46,992 bases of DNA from NCBI GenBank assembly GCA_035387885.1, contig DAOOOW010000006.1, forward strand, positions 1 through 46,992, read 5' to 3'. The notes under the pieces are model-generated. The model had not been told where the DNA came from and did no database searches. It saw only the letters and a program-made list of their open reading frames with translations. Below are positions 40,116 through 46,992 of the stretch, one piece after another. Position 1 is the stretch's first letter. Each line of letters begins with the position of its first letter. A program made the position numbers and the translations under genes. Origin of the DNA: DAOOOW01 sp035387885. Its GTDB lineage: Bacteria; Patescibacteriota; Patescibacteriia; UBA2196.

Positions 40116-41948
40116 ATGCTTAATAATATCCGCAATTTCTGTATCATTGCTCATATTGATCACGGTAAGTCGACTTTGGCTGACCGTTTTTTGGAATTTA
40201 CTGCGACGGTAGAAAAAAGAAAAATGAAAGAGCAACTTTTAGATCAAATGGATTTGGAAAGAGAGCGGGGTATTACCATTAAACTTCAACCAGTACGTAT
40301 GGATTATCAAGGTTATATTTTAAATTTGATAGATACTCCAGGGCATGTGGATTTTACTTATGAAGTTTCCCGTTCACTTGCGGCTGTGGAAGGCGCTTTG
40401 CTTTTGGTCGATGCTACCCAAGGTATTCAAGCTCAAACTTTGGCTAATTATCATTTAGCTAAAGATCAAAATTTAAAAATTATACCCGTAATTAATAAAA
40501 TAGATTTGCCTTCAGCCAGAATTAACGAAACAAGACAGGAATTAATGGATTTATTAAATTGTTCTGCCGAAGAAATTATTTTGGTTTCAGGCAAAACAGG
40601 CCTCGGCATAGAAAAACTTTTACAAACCATCATAGAAAAAGTGCCCACTCCCAAATTGCATAATGACCGATTGCAAGCTTTAATTTTTGATTCTGTTTAT
40701 AATGATTACAAAGGCGTGGTGGCCTATATGCGTTTAATTTCTGGCACTGTAAAAGCCGGCGACAAAATTCATTTAATTGGTACCTCTAAAACTAGTGAAG
40801 TATTGGAAGTTGGCTATTTTAAACCAATTTTTTTTAAAAGCTCGCATCTGCAAGCTGGAGAAATTGGTTACATTGTCACTGGATTTAAAGATTTATCCTC
40901 TTGTAAAGTTGGTGACACTGTAATTCAATTAGAAAATTTTTCTCAAGCTAAAGATTTGCATTTACCGGGTTATAAAGAAATTAAGCCCATGGTTTTTGCT
41001 GGTTTTTTTTGCAAAGAAGGAGTTTCTCCAGAAGATTTGCGCGAAGGTTTACAAAAAATAAAATTAACTGATGCTTCATTATTTTTTGAACCAGAAAATT
41101 CTCCAGCTTTAGGCCCAGGCTTTCGTTGTGGTTTTTTAGGACTTTTACACTTGGAAATTATTCAAGAAAGATTAAAAAGAGAATATAAACTGGATTTAAT
41201 TGTCACTACGCCAAGTGTGGCCTATAAAATAATTGAAAAAAAACAAGGCACAGAAGAAATTGAAAAAATTATTCATTCGCCCCAAGAATTGCCCAATGTC
41301 CATGAAGTTCTGGAAATACAAGAACCGTGGGTCAAATTAGATATTATTACACCCAAAGAATATTTAGGCAATCTAATGAGTTTACTCACCGAAAAAAGAG
41401 GTATTTATCTAAATACTGATTATTTTTCTCATGATTCCAACAGAATTATTTTACATTATGAAATGCCTTTGAGTTCAATTTTGACAGATTTTTATGATAA
41501 ACTAAAAAGTTCTTCCTCAGGTTATGCTTCGCTTAATTACGAATTAATTAGTTATAGAAAATGTGTGGTGGAACGATTGGATATTTTAGTGGCTGAAGAA
41601 AAAGTGGATTCTTTGGCGGTGATTGTTTATAAAGATGAAGCCTATCGAGTTGGCCGAAAAATTGTAGAATCTCTTAAAGATGTTTTACCAAGGACCATGT
41701 TTGAAATTAAAATTCAGGCAGTTTTAGGCTATCAAGAACAAAGTCAAAATAAAGGTGGTAAGGTTATTGCCTCAGAAAGAATTGCGCCCATGAGAAAAGA
41801 TGTCACAGGTTATTTGTATGGCGGTGATGTGACCAGAAAAAGAAAACTTTTGGAAAAACAAAAAAAGGGCAAGAAAAAAATGAAAACCCTTGGTCGCGGT
41901 CGGGTAGATATTCCGACCGAAGCCTATTTAGCTGTACTTAAGAGATAA
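40116..41948 (+). CDS. lepA: Elongation factor 4 (LepA)
   Basis: 610 residues, close to the usual 600. A ribosome-binding GTPase that acts in translation and 30S assembly. GTPase motifs: AHIDHGKSTL (G1, about 11-20), RGITIK (switch I), DTPGHVDF (G3), NKIDLP (G4) and SGKTGLG (G5). The C-terminus has the LepA-specific domain with FRCGFLGLLHLEIIQERL, the RGIYLNTDYFSHD region and the ending KTLGRGRVDIPTEAYLAVLK. The loop before VDIP has two or three more residues than usual and lies in a small GGTCGG/CCGACC hairpin, possibly another repeat trace. There is no Shine-Dalgarno motif. Confidence 0.97.
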   Translation: MLNNIRNFCIIAHIDHGKSTLADRFLEFTATVEKRKMKEQLLDQMDLERERGITIKLQPVRMDYQGYILNLIDTPGHVDFTYEVSRSLAAVEGALLLVDATQGIQAQTLANYHLAKDQNLKIIPVINKIDLPSARINETRQELMDLLNCSAEEIILVSGKTGLGIEKLLQTIIEKVPTPKLHNDRLQALIFDSVYNDYKGVVAYMRLISGTVKAGDKIHLIGTSKTSEVLEVGYFKPIFFKSSHLQAGEIGYIVTGFKDLSSCKVGDTVIQLENFSQAKDLHLPGYKEIKPMVFAGFFCKEGVSPEDLREGLQKIKLTDASLFFEPENSPALGPGFRCGFLGLLHLEIIQERLKREYKLDLIVTTPSVAYKIIEKKQGTEEIEKIIHSPQELPNVHEVLEIQEPWVKLDIITPKEYLGNLMSLLTEKRGIYLNTDYFSHDSNRIILHYEMPLSSILTDFYDKLKSSSSGYASLNYELISYRKCVVERLDILVAEEKVDSLAVIVYKDEAYRVGRKIVESLKDVLPRTMFEIKIQAVLGYQEQSQNKGGKVIASERIAPMRKDVTGYLYGGDVTRKRKLLEKQKKGKKKMKTLGRGRVDIPTEAYLAVLKR

Positions 41949-41961
41949 TTTTTTTTAGTTT

Positions 41962-42075
41962 ATCCCGAGTGGCTTTTTGGGTAGCTAAGAGCCGAGGGAT
42001 CCCGTGTTTTTATCGCGACTTTACGCAAAAAAACTACCTGCCTCGCCGGCAGGCAGGCGCGACTTTACGCCATTA
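41962..42075. repeat. Composite intergenic repeats after lepA
   Basis: ATCCCGAG...GAGGGATCCC forms a hairpin (41962-42003). GCGACTTTACGC occurs twice (about 42016 and 42058), flanking a CCTGCCTCGCCGGCAGGCAGG palindrome near 42043. The palindrome is of the same kind as the one inside pgk. Confidence 0.7.
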
Positions 42076-42090
42076 AAATTTTTTTTCACA

Positions 42091-42117
42091 AAAAAAATCC
42101 CGGTGTTTAAACCGGGA
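42091..42117 (-). terminator. Rho-independent terminator, minus strand
   Basis: TCCCGGT (42098-42104) and ACCGGGA (42111-42117); on the minus strand a T-run follows. It ends the small membrane-protein unit 42664 to 42133. Confidence 0.85.
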
Positions 42118-42132
42118 GAATGATAGTATTGA

Positions 42133-42399
42133 TTATTGTTTGTTTCTTTTTTTAGATTGAAAAAAAGATAAAGAACGAACATCTTTTACAAGAAAGTATA
42201 AACACACTGACAATACAAACAAAAAAAGAAAAATTTCTTTAAAATCAAAAAATGGTTGAGAATCTTTTAAAATTTTTAATACACTTGACAAAAAACGCCC
42301 AAAACCAAAATAAATGATTGAAAAAACAAATAACAACTCGAAAAAAATGTTGATAACCTTATTATCAGTTATTCTATAAAATATGTTTGATGGTTTCAT
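42133..42399 (-). CDS. Small two-helix membrane protein, unknown
   Basis: 88 residues with two hydrophobic helices (about 15-38 and 51-68) and a basic C-terminus ending KKRNKQ. GGAGG lies 4 bases before the ATG. It is the second gene of a minus-strand pair with the 58-residue membrane protein at 42664 and is closed by a terminator. No family was recognised. Confidence 0.7.
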   Translation of the reverse strand: MKPSNIFYRITDNKVINIFFELLFVFSIIYFGFGRFLSSVLKILKDSQPFFDFKEIFLFLFVLSVCLYFLVKDVRSLSFFQSKKRNKQ

Positions 42400-42487
42400 A
42401 ATACCTCCAATTATTTTTTTAAATGATAAATTTTTTTAACAACAATTTCGTTTTCCTCAGCATTTAGATGATAAAAGAGGCCTTTTA

Positions 42488-42664
42488 TCAAAAGGAAAAA
42501 ACATTTTTACAGTGAATACGATCCATGTTGAGCAAAAAAACAAGGAGCATAATTAAAAAGATAGCCAGTGTTATTTTAAGATTATGTGGCAAGAAAAAAA
42601 TTGCCGAAACCGCCACAATAATCAACAAAATAACAACCCCTAAATTTTTCGAAAGATCTTTCAT
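42488..42664 (-). CDS. Small membrane protein (58 aa)
   Basis: 58 residues, beginning MKDLSKNLGVVILLIIVAV. There are two hydrophobic segments (about 8-25 and 30-46) and a basic end (NMDRIHCKN). GGGAGG lies 5 bases before the ATG, which argues strongly for this strand. The plus-strand frame over the same stretch (42525..42716) lacks a ribosome site. It precedes the 42399 gene by 88 bases in the same unit. Function unknown. Confidence 0.65.
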   Translation of the reverse strand: MKDLSKNLGVVILLIIVAVSAIFFLPHNLKITLAIFLIMLLVFLLNMDRIHCKNVFSF

Positions 42665-42714
42665 GATTTCCTCCCTTTATGGTGATTGTTTTTATCCACA
42701 AATGCTTTATAATT

Positions 42715-42742
42715 AAACTAGCATAAATAAAAATTTTGTCAA
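42715..42742 (-). promoter_or_regulatory. Promoter, minus strand, TTGACA-N16-TAGTTT
   Basis: On the minus strand: TTGACA (42742-42737), 16 bases, TAGTTT (42720-42715), ahead of the 42664 gene. It is close to the TAGGTT form at 24982. Confidence 0.5.
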
Positions 42743-42763
42743 CCTTCGCGATTTCTGTCCGCG

Positions 42764-42815
42764 TAAGTCCCTGCCTCGCTGGCAGGTAGGCGCGTGCAGT
42801 CTGCGTCAGTCCGCG
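42764..42815. repeat. Intergenic palindromic repeat, CCTGCCTCG type
   Basis: CCTGCCTCGCTGGCAGGTAGG palindrome flanked by degenerate CGCGTAAGTCC / GCGTCAGTCCGCG units. Related to the copies at 42043 and inside pgk. Confidence 0.6.
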
Positions 42816-42825
42816 ATTTATTTAT

Positions 42826-42912
42826 ATGAAATCCAAAAAACTTAATAAAATTATTTGGTCTGTTCTAACTTTCATTATTATTGTGACTATGTTGGCTATG
42901 GTAGCAGTTTAA
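42826..42912 (+). CDS. Micro-protein (28 aa), single membrane helix
   Basis: 28 residues: a basic start (MKSKKLNK) followed by one hydrophobic helix (IIWSVLTFIIIVTMLAMVAV) to the end. Tiny proteins with this layout occur in Patescibacteria, as far as I recall, and the composition is unlikely by chance, but there is no Shine-Dalgarno motif and conservation cannot be tested here. It sits alone between repeats and the four-helix-bundle gene. Confidence 0.45.
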   Translation: MKSKKLNKIIWSVLTFIIIVTMLAMVAV

Positions 42913-42971
42913 TTTCTAATATCTAATTTTGTAATTTTGAAATAATTTTTAATGATTTAATTTTAAAAAAC

Positions 42972-43322
42972 ATGCAATACGATTTAGAAGAAAGAACGGC
43001 TAAATTTGGTGAACAAATCATTTTGTTTTGTAGAGCCCTTCAAAAAGACGAGATAGCTAAATCTTTAATAAACCAACTAATTCGTTCAGCTACCAGCATT
43101 GGAGCTAATTATATGGAAGCTAATCATGGTAGCTCTAAAAAAGATTTTAGTAATAAAATTAGTCTTTGTCTGAAAGAAAGTAACGAAACAAAACATTGGT
43201 TAAGAATGATAGCTACAGCAATAGATGAGGAAAAAGAAAAATGCAGATTTTTTGGGAAAGAAGCACATGAATTAACTTTAATATTTGCTACTATTTTAAA
43301 ATCCTGTAAAAAACACGACTAA
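42972..43322 (+). CDS. Four-helix-bundle protein (23S rRNA IVS-type)
   Basis: 116 residues of the four-helix-bundle/IVS protein family: N-terminal RTAKFGEQIILFCRAL, then the signature LINQLIRSATSIGANYMEA (about 37-55), SLCLKESNETKHWLRM and a final helix. Members are common as free-standing genes and inside intervening sequences of 23S rRNA genes; their biochemical role is not known. Here the gene stands alone among repeat-rich spacers and not in an rRNA gene. Length is typical. Confidence 0.9.
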   Translation: MQYDLEERTAKFGEQIILFCRALQKDEIAKSLINQLIRSATSIGANYMEANHGSSKKDFSNKISLCLKESNETKHWLRMIATAIDEEKEKCRFFGKEAHELTLIFATILKSCKKHD

Positions 43323-43392
43323 TTTCATTTCAAAATTTTAAATTAAAATTTATTTTAAAATTCAAAATTAAGAATTAAAAATTCTATAAAAT

Positions 43393-44082
43393 ATGTCATT
43401 TTATAATAAAAACCTGCGCGATGGCGAACAAATCATCCTAATTCTTCGCAGAAATTGGCTAACTTATTTACCCAAAATAATTTTAGTTTTTATTTTATTT
43501 TTTGTACCCATTTTCTTTATGTTTCCGCTTTTAGCCTGGGGGCAAATCGGGCAAATTATTTTTGCTTTTCTTTTGGCCATAGCCCTTTTTTATCTATTGA
43601 AATTATTATCCTTATCCTATTTTAATTGTTTAATTATTACTAACGATCGTTTAATTGATTTTTCTCAAAGCAAAACTTTTGAACGCACTGTTAAAGAAAC
43701 AGATTTTCTAAATATTGCCGAAGTAGCTTATAAAATTAAAGGCTTTATCCAAATGATCTCCAAATCTGGCAATTTGGAAATTAAATTAAAATCTTCCAGC
43801 CAAGAACCAAGTTTAAATATTAAAGGCATTAACAATCCAGAAAAAATCCAAATTTTAATTTTAGATTTAAAAAGATTGGCCATTGAAGAACAAAAAATTC
43901 ATGATCAACAAAAAGGCATTTCTGAGACTTACCAAGAAATTTTAAAAAAAATTAAAAAAGATATTGGCCAAGAGGGGATTGATAGATTATTAAAAAGTAT
44001 TAATCCAGAAGAAACTCTGGACACAGATGAAGATGAGGAAGAAATAAAAATAAAAGAAAAAGATTTTGAATTTTTAAAATAA
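43393..44082 (+). CDS. Membrane protein with bacterial PH-like domain
   Basis: 229 residues. A short N-terminus (LRDGEQIILILRRNWL, usual before PH domains of the DUF304/bPH2 type) is followed by two membrane helices (about 25-45 and 50-72) and a PH-like beta domain (about 75-160; ITNDRLIDFSQS, the strand FLNIAEVAYK and GNLEIKLKS). The rest is a charged helix with an acidic Glu/Asp tail (DTDEDEEEIKIKEK). It is probably a cytoplasmic-facing membrane protein. The role of bPH domains is mostly unknown. The ftsB/divIC-like gene follows 60 bases later. Confidence 0.85.
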   Translation: MSFYNKNLRDGEQIILILRRNWLTYLPKIILVFILFFVPIFFMFPLLAWGQIGQIIFAFLLAIALFYLLKLLSLSYFNCLIITNDRLIDFSQSKTFERTVKETDFLNIAEVAYKIKGFIQMISKSGNLEIKLKSSSQEPSLNIKGINNPEKIQILILDLKRLAIEEQKIHDQQKGISETYQEILKKIKKDIGQEGIDRLLKSINPEETLDTDEDEEEIKIKEKDFEFLK

Positions 44083-44142
44083 TTTTTTTAATTTATAATT
44101 ACTATTTAGAATTTCAAATTTGAAATTTAGGTTTTTTAAATC

Positions 44143-44535
44143 ATGCCTCTTCATCACAATACCCACCAGCAACACAAAAAATTACTTGATTCCAAAATAA
44201 TTATTTTAGGGTTGTTTTTAATTTTATTTTTGATAACTTTAAGCTTAATAAAAAATATTAACAAGAATAAAATCGTTGCCGATAAAACCATGGAATTAGA
44301 TTTGGAAATAAAAAAAATAGACCAAGAAAATAAAGATCTCCAACAATTAATTGCTTATTTTTCCACACCAGAATTTTTAGATAAAGAAGCTAGAGAAAAA
44401 TTAAATATGGCTAAACCCGGCGAAAAAATTATTATTATTCCTCAAGAAAACAATCTCTCGCAAACCTCAGATGCCTCAGAAAAAAATAATCAAAAAAATT
44501 ATATTTTATGGTGGAACTATTTTTTTAATAATTAA
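44143..44535 (+). CDS. FtsB/DivIC-like septum formation initiator
   Basis: 130 residues: a short cytoplasmic N-terminus, one membrane helix (about 18-40, IIILGLFLILFLITLSLI), a coiled coil (about 45-78) and the conserved C-terminal motif STPEFLDKEAREKLNMAKPGE, which marks the FtsB/DivIC family. In other bacteria it bridges FtsL and FtsQ/DivIB in the divisome and activates septal wall synthesis. The partners are not in this window. It follows the PH-domain gene and precedes a small membrane protein by 11 bases. Confidence 0.9.
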   Translation: MPLHHNTHQQHKKLLDSKIIILGLFLILFLITLSLIKNINKNKIVADKTMELDLEIKKIDQENKDLQQLIAYFSTPEFLDKEAREKLNMAKPGEKIIIIPQENNLSQTSDASEKNNQKNYILWWNYFFNN

Positions 44536-44546
44536 TTAATAAATTT

Positions 44547-44858
44547 ATGAAAAATTCCAAACTTATTTTATATGGTTTTCTACATTCTCTTTTAGCTATT
44601 ATTTATATCGGTTTAGTGGTTTTCATAATGTCAAATGGCGAAAAAATATTCAGCCCAGACAATCAAATTTTAGGCACAGCCGCATTTTTGCTTTTATTTG
44701 TCGTTTCTGCCACTATTATGGCCGGAATAATTTTAGGCAAACCAATGTTATTATATTTTAATAACGAAAAACCAGCTGCCTTAAAATTATTTTTTTATAC
44801 TTTAATTTGGTTAATTGTTTATCTGGTTTTATTTTTCTTAATCGTCATAATTAAATAA
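44547..44858 (+). CDS. Small three-helix membrane protein
   Basis: 103 residues with three hydrophobic helices (about 5-28, 39-63, 77-102) and short polar loops (SNGEKIFSPDNQ, YFNNEKPAAL). It lies 11 bases after the ftsB-like gene and is probably co-transcribed with it. No family was recognised. It ends 5 bases before tRNA-Gly. Confidence 0.75.
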   Translation: MKNSKLILYGFLHSLLAIIYIGLVVFIMSNGEKIFSPDNQILGTAAFLLLFVVSATIMAGIILGKPMLLYFNNEKPAALKLFFYTLIWLIVYLVLFFLIVIIK

Positions 44859-44863
44859 TTTTC

Positions 44864-44935
44864 GCGGGTATCGTATAGTGGCTATTATGTGTCCTTCCCA
44901 AGGATAAGAGACGGGTCCGATTCCCGTTACCCGCT
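44864..44935 (+). tRNA. tRNA-Gly (anticodon CCC)
   Basis: Acceptor GCGGGTA/TACCCGC, anticodon stem TGTCC/GGATA with loop TTCCCAA giving anticodon CCC (reads GGG), T-arm ACGGG-TCCGATT-CCCGT. CCA is not encoded and a T-run follows. The T-loop has TCC where TTC is usual. Confidence 0.9.
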
Positions 44936-44988
44936 TTTTGTTATCTACAAAATATGCTAAAATAAACCCACCTGCTTGATACAACTAT

Positions 44989-45030
44989 GCCGTCTTAGCT
45001 CAGCTGGAAGACCTGCCCGCCACAGCCTGA
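44989..45030 (+). pseudogene. tRNA 5' fragment
   Basis: GCCGTCTTAGCTCAGCTGG matches the acceptor and D-arm region of a tRNA much like the intact tRNA-Thr next to it, but the sequence leaves the tRNA pattern after about 25 bases. It looks like a truncated copy left by recombination or integration. Confidence 0.65.
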
Positions 45031-45106
45031 GCCGACTTAGCTCAATTGGTAGAGCGATGGTATCGTAAACCATAGGTCGTCGGTTCGATTCCGACAGTCG
45101 GCTCCA
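45031..45106 (+). tRNA. tRNA-Thr (anticodon CGT)
   Basis: Acceptor GCCGACT/AGTCGGC with encoded CCA, D-arm with AGCTCAATTGGTAGAG, anticodon stem ATGGT/ACCAT with loop ATCGTAA giving anticodon CGT (reads ACG), T-arm GTCGG-TTCGATT-CCGAC. The recombinase gene overlaps it on the other strand, and the 138-bp inverted repeat begins in its last five bases, so it is a likely attachment site. Confidence 0.93.
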
Positions 45107-46646
45107 GAATTAGACTTTTCGGTTTTTGACCAACCATTTGGTGGGCGGCACGAAGTGCCGCCCATTGGTTTTCCCCCGACAAATCCTCTCCGCTCGGCGC
45201 GCGCAGGCGCGCCTCGCGGTTGGCCAAGACGAGGTTCGAGCCAAAGATTTCTTTGGCGGCAACCTTTTTGGCAAAAAGGTTGCTATCCAATGCAATTTTC
45301 TCCAGATTTCCTGCGACTTTTATCCATTCTGCCATCGGTTCGAGCCAATGTTTCTGCTTTTGTAGAAAAGTGATGTTTTGCTCCTCCAGCGACTTCTTTT
45401 CGGAAATGAGTTTGGCTTTCTCTGTTCGGTAAATATCTCGGTCAATATCCTGCTCTAAGTATCCATCGAGAAGTCGCTGGAGTTTTGTGGAGATTTCAGC
45501 AAGCCGCTTTCCGTTCTCCGCTACAAAAGCAGAAACAGATTGGGCGGATTTGTTTTTGTCTTTTTCTAACCTTTGATTTAGGTATTCCGCCCAATCCGGT
45601 GGCAAAGAAACTTTTTGCAGAAGTGATGAGATTTGGGCGTCCAAGACTTCTTGGCGAATACAGGGTTCGGGACATTTAATGGTTTTAGATTTCTTGGTGC
45701 AGTGGTAGTAAGTGTAGAAATGTTGCGTGCCATTCTTTTGCGTTTTCACCCTGTATTCGCCAGTAATTTGCATATTGCAATATCCGCACGACAATAATCC
45801 GCAATATGCTTCTGGTTCAATCTGCGCTTTATGTCTTGGACGCCCTCTCTGCTTCATCACTTCCTGCACTTTGTCCCAAAGTTTCTTTGCCACTATTGGC
45901 TCGTGCTTGCCCTCGTAAATTTCGCCAGCATAACGAAATAGACCAGTGTAAAACGGATTGGAGAGGATAAAAGTCGCTCTGGAGATGTGGATTCTCTTTC
46001 CACTTTTAGAAACGAGGCGATTTTGCTCAAAATATTCTCCGATGTCTTGGAGTGTTTGATTGCCTTCTGCGTAGAGTTCAAAGGCGCGGCGAACGATGGG
46101 CGCGGTCTTTTTGTCCACGACAACAGTTTTTGTCCTCGGATCATTAAGATAACCAACTGGAGCAAGCGAGGGATATTCACCGCGCCGTATTTTTTGGCGC
46201 AACCCTCGTTTCGTATTTTCGGAAAGAGAATCCACATAATATTTGCTTTGCCCGAAGGCAATGTTGAGCATAAATTTCCCTTGAGAAGTTGCTTCAAACC
46301 AAAATGTGGGAAATTTCAACATTGCCAAGTGCCCGCAGTCCAAGAAATAAATTACCTTGCCGCCATCAACAGAATTGCGCGCCAATCTGTCGGGGTGCCA
46401 AGCCAAAATTCCGTTGGCCTCGCCAGCTTCTACGCGCTTCATCATTTCATTAAAAATCGGTCTGCCTGGAATTTTGGCTGACTGTTTCTCGATTAGCTCT
46501 TCAATGATAAAAAGATTTTCCTGTTTGGCAAAGGCGCGCAATTCTGTAATTTGTGCCTCGATACTTAAAACCTGCTTGTCCTCAACATCGGTGGACTTGC
46601 GGGCATACAAAAAGAATTTTTGTGGTGATAAATTTTGCATAGTCAT
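45042..46646 (-). CDS. Large serine recombinase
   Basis: About 534 residues from the ATG at 46646 (an ATG at 46640 and a TTG at 46700 are alternatives; none has a clear ribosome site). Resolvase domain: FFLYARKSTD (catalytic Ser in RKS), ILAWHPDRLARNS. Recombinase domain: GYLNDPRTKTVVVD, ISRATFILSNPFYTG. Zinc ribbon: CGLLSCGYC and, later, HCTKKSKTIKCPEPC. A coiled coil precedes the end. Large serine recombinases integrate or excise DNA at specific sites. The last codons (EPTVGIEPTTYGLRYHR) are the antisense of tRNA-Thr, a common sign of integration at a tRNA 3' end. Higher G/C content than its neighbours supports transfer. Confidence 0.92.
   Translation of the reverse strand: MTMQNLSPQKFFLYARKSTDVEDKQVLSIEAQITELRAFAKQENLFIIEELIEKQSAKIPGRPIFNEMMKRVEAGEANGILAWHPDRLARNSVDGGKVIYFLDCGHLAMLKFPTFWFEATSQGKFMLNIAFGQSKYYVDSLSENTKRGLRQKIRRGEYPSLAPVGYLNDPRTKTVVVDKKTAPIVRRAFELYAEGNQTLQDIGEYFEQNRLVSKSGKRIHISRATFILSNPFYTGLFRYAGEIYEGKHEPIVAKKLWDKVQEVMKQRGRPRHKAQIEPEAYCGLLSCGYCNMQITGEYRVKTQKNGTQHFYTYYHCTKKSKTIKCPEPCIRQEVLDAQISSLLQKVSLPPDWAEYLNQRLEKDKNKSAQSVSAFVAENGKRLAEISTKLQRLLDGYLEQDIDRDIYRTEKAKLISEKKSLEEQNITFLQKQKHWLEPMAEWIKVAGNLEKIALDSNLFAKKVAAKEIFGSNLVLANREARLRAPSGEDLSGENQWAALRAAHQMVGQKPKSLILEPTVGIEPTTYGLRYHRSTN
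45102..45239. repeat. Left arm of a 138-bp perfect inverted repeat
   Basis: As read, it is identical in reverse complement to 46802..46939. It starts with CTCCA, the final bases of tRNA-Thr, contains the 9-bp hairpin GGGCGGCAC/GTGCCGCCC (45143-45163) and encodes the C-terminal part of the recombinase on the minus strand. Confidence 0.9.
45268..45292. repeat. Palindrome within the recombinase gene
   Basis: GCAACCTTTTT-GGC-AAAAAGGTTGC is an 11-bp perfect palindrome in the region just inside the left arm. It lies in the segment missing from the partial recombinase copy at the right arm. Confidence 0.7.
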
Positions 46647-46745
46647 AAACTTTAAAGGCCGCCCTTGTTGTAACCAATCCAAGTTGCCTTGAACTGACAA
46701 AGACGGCCATCAAAAAAGACAACTCTGCGGATTGGTTACATTGTC

Positions 46746-46775
46746 ATTATAGCAAAAATTCTTTTTGTTGGGCAA
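46746..46775 (-). promoter_or_regulatory. Promoter of the recombinase gene, TTGCCC-N18-TATAAT
   Basis: On the minus strand: TTGCCC (46775-46770), 18 bases ending TGC, TATAAT (46751-46746): an extended -10 promoter about 100 bases before the recombinase start. Confidence 0.6.
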
Positions 46776-46786
46776 GCAAATATTCA

Positions 46787-46984
46787 AAATTGCATTGGAT
46801 TTCGAACCTCGTCTTGGCCAACCGCGAGGCGCGCCTGCGCGCGCCGAGCGGAGAGGATTTGTCGGGGGAAAACCAATGGGCGGCACTTCGTGCCGCCCAC
46901 CAAATGGTTGGTCAAAAACCGAAAAGTCTAATTCTGGAGTATCTTTACGACTGCGCTCGAACTTACTTTATCAAAAATTCGTGA
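46787..46984 (+). pseudogene. Remnant of a second recombinase 3' end
   Basis: On the plus strand, AAAATTGCATTGGAT (46787-46801) followed by the right repeat arm encodes the C-terminus of the recombinase in the same frame (SNLVLANREARL and onward). It lacks about 40 bases that include the 45268 palindrome and ends in a different tail (YLYDCARTYF). It is a partial, inverted duplicate of the recombinase 3' end, or the leftover of a related integrase. Confidence 0.7.
46802..46939. repeat. Right arm of a 138-bp perfect inverted repeat
   Basis: Reverse complement of 45102..45239. It ends CTGGAG, after which the flanking sequence no longer resembles tRNA-Thr. Confidence 0.9.
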
Positions 46985-46992
46985 ACTGTGGA

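Noticed and set aside
41860..41948. Repeat insert at the C-terminus of lepA
   Set aside because: The loop has only two or three extra residues and the GGTCGG/CCGACC stem is short; this is within normal family variation.
42525..42716. Plus-strand frame of 63 codons
   Set aside because: It has no ribosome site, and the minus strand of the same stretch carries an SD-led membrane protein (42488..42664).
45987..46481. Plus-strand frame of 164 codons
   Set aside because: It is antisense to the catalytic part of the serine recombinase, whose motifs are clear.

Overview
The window looks like a piece of an AT-rich bacterial genome using the standard code (TGA serves as a stop, for example in the 20982..22463 gene). 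Bacterial housekeeping genes (lepA, mnmA, pgk, eno, an ftsB/divIC-like gene) sit with DUF4012, DUF4430, SipW/TasA-like and large vWA surface proteins and a [FeFe]-hydrogenase. That mix, the small gene sizes and the AT-rich intergenic DNA suggest a Candidatus Patescibacteria (CPR) member, probably near the Parcubacteria. The taxonomic call is inference.

Layout. 1..4064: two paralogous secreted proteins of unknown family, separated by palindromic repeat elements and preceded by a hairpin-rich segment. 4065..17486: a cell-surface block with two giant Cys-rich vWA proteins, three proteins with camelysin/TasA-type N-termini around a SipW-type signal peptidase, and a membrane-anchored beta-rich protein. 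17593..19732: DUF4430 protein, small polytopic protein and MnmA. 19876..28839: a block of mostly unrecognised envelope proteins (lipoproteins, polytopic proteins, one membrane protein with an SLT-like lytic transglycosylase domain, a zinc-ribbon protein) in divergent units. These have strong Shine-Dalgarno sites and near-identical promoters of the form TTGACA-N16/18-TAAGGT. A NuoF-like gene and the [FeFe]-hydrogenase gene flank one of these units. 31008..36604: pgk, a 2H phosphoesterase, eno, an EamA-type transporter and a membrane-anchored glycoside-hydrolase-like protein. 36655..37370: three tiny SD-led genes. 37595..44858: DUF4012 protein, coiled-coil protein, lepA, two small minus-strand membrane proteins, a four-helix-bundle protein, a PH-domain protein, an FtsB-like protein and a membrane protein. 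44864..46992: tRNA-Gly(CCC), a tRNA fragment, tRNA-Thr(CGT) and a large serine recombinase flanked by a 138-bp inverted repeat that begins in the last bases of tRNA-Thr.

Three signals stand out. First, short palindromic repeats that also occur between genes appear in frame inside conserved enzymes (mnmA, the nuoF-like gene, hydA, pgk, eno), lengthening loops without breaking the reading frame, as described for Rickettsia palindromic elements. Second, a set of envelope genes shares an unusual promoter and a translation-initiation style different from the neighbouring core genes; twice, two such promoters lie back to back on one TGTCAAG-n-CTTGACA palindrome. This is the best candidate for an undescribed co-regulated envelope system. 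Third, the recombinase reads out through the antisense strand of tRNA-Thr and is bracketed by an inverted copy of its own 3' end, which looks like the footprint of integration and rearrangement at a tRNA gene.

All coordinates, palindromes and identities were read by eye; no database search, folding or alignment program was run.
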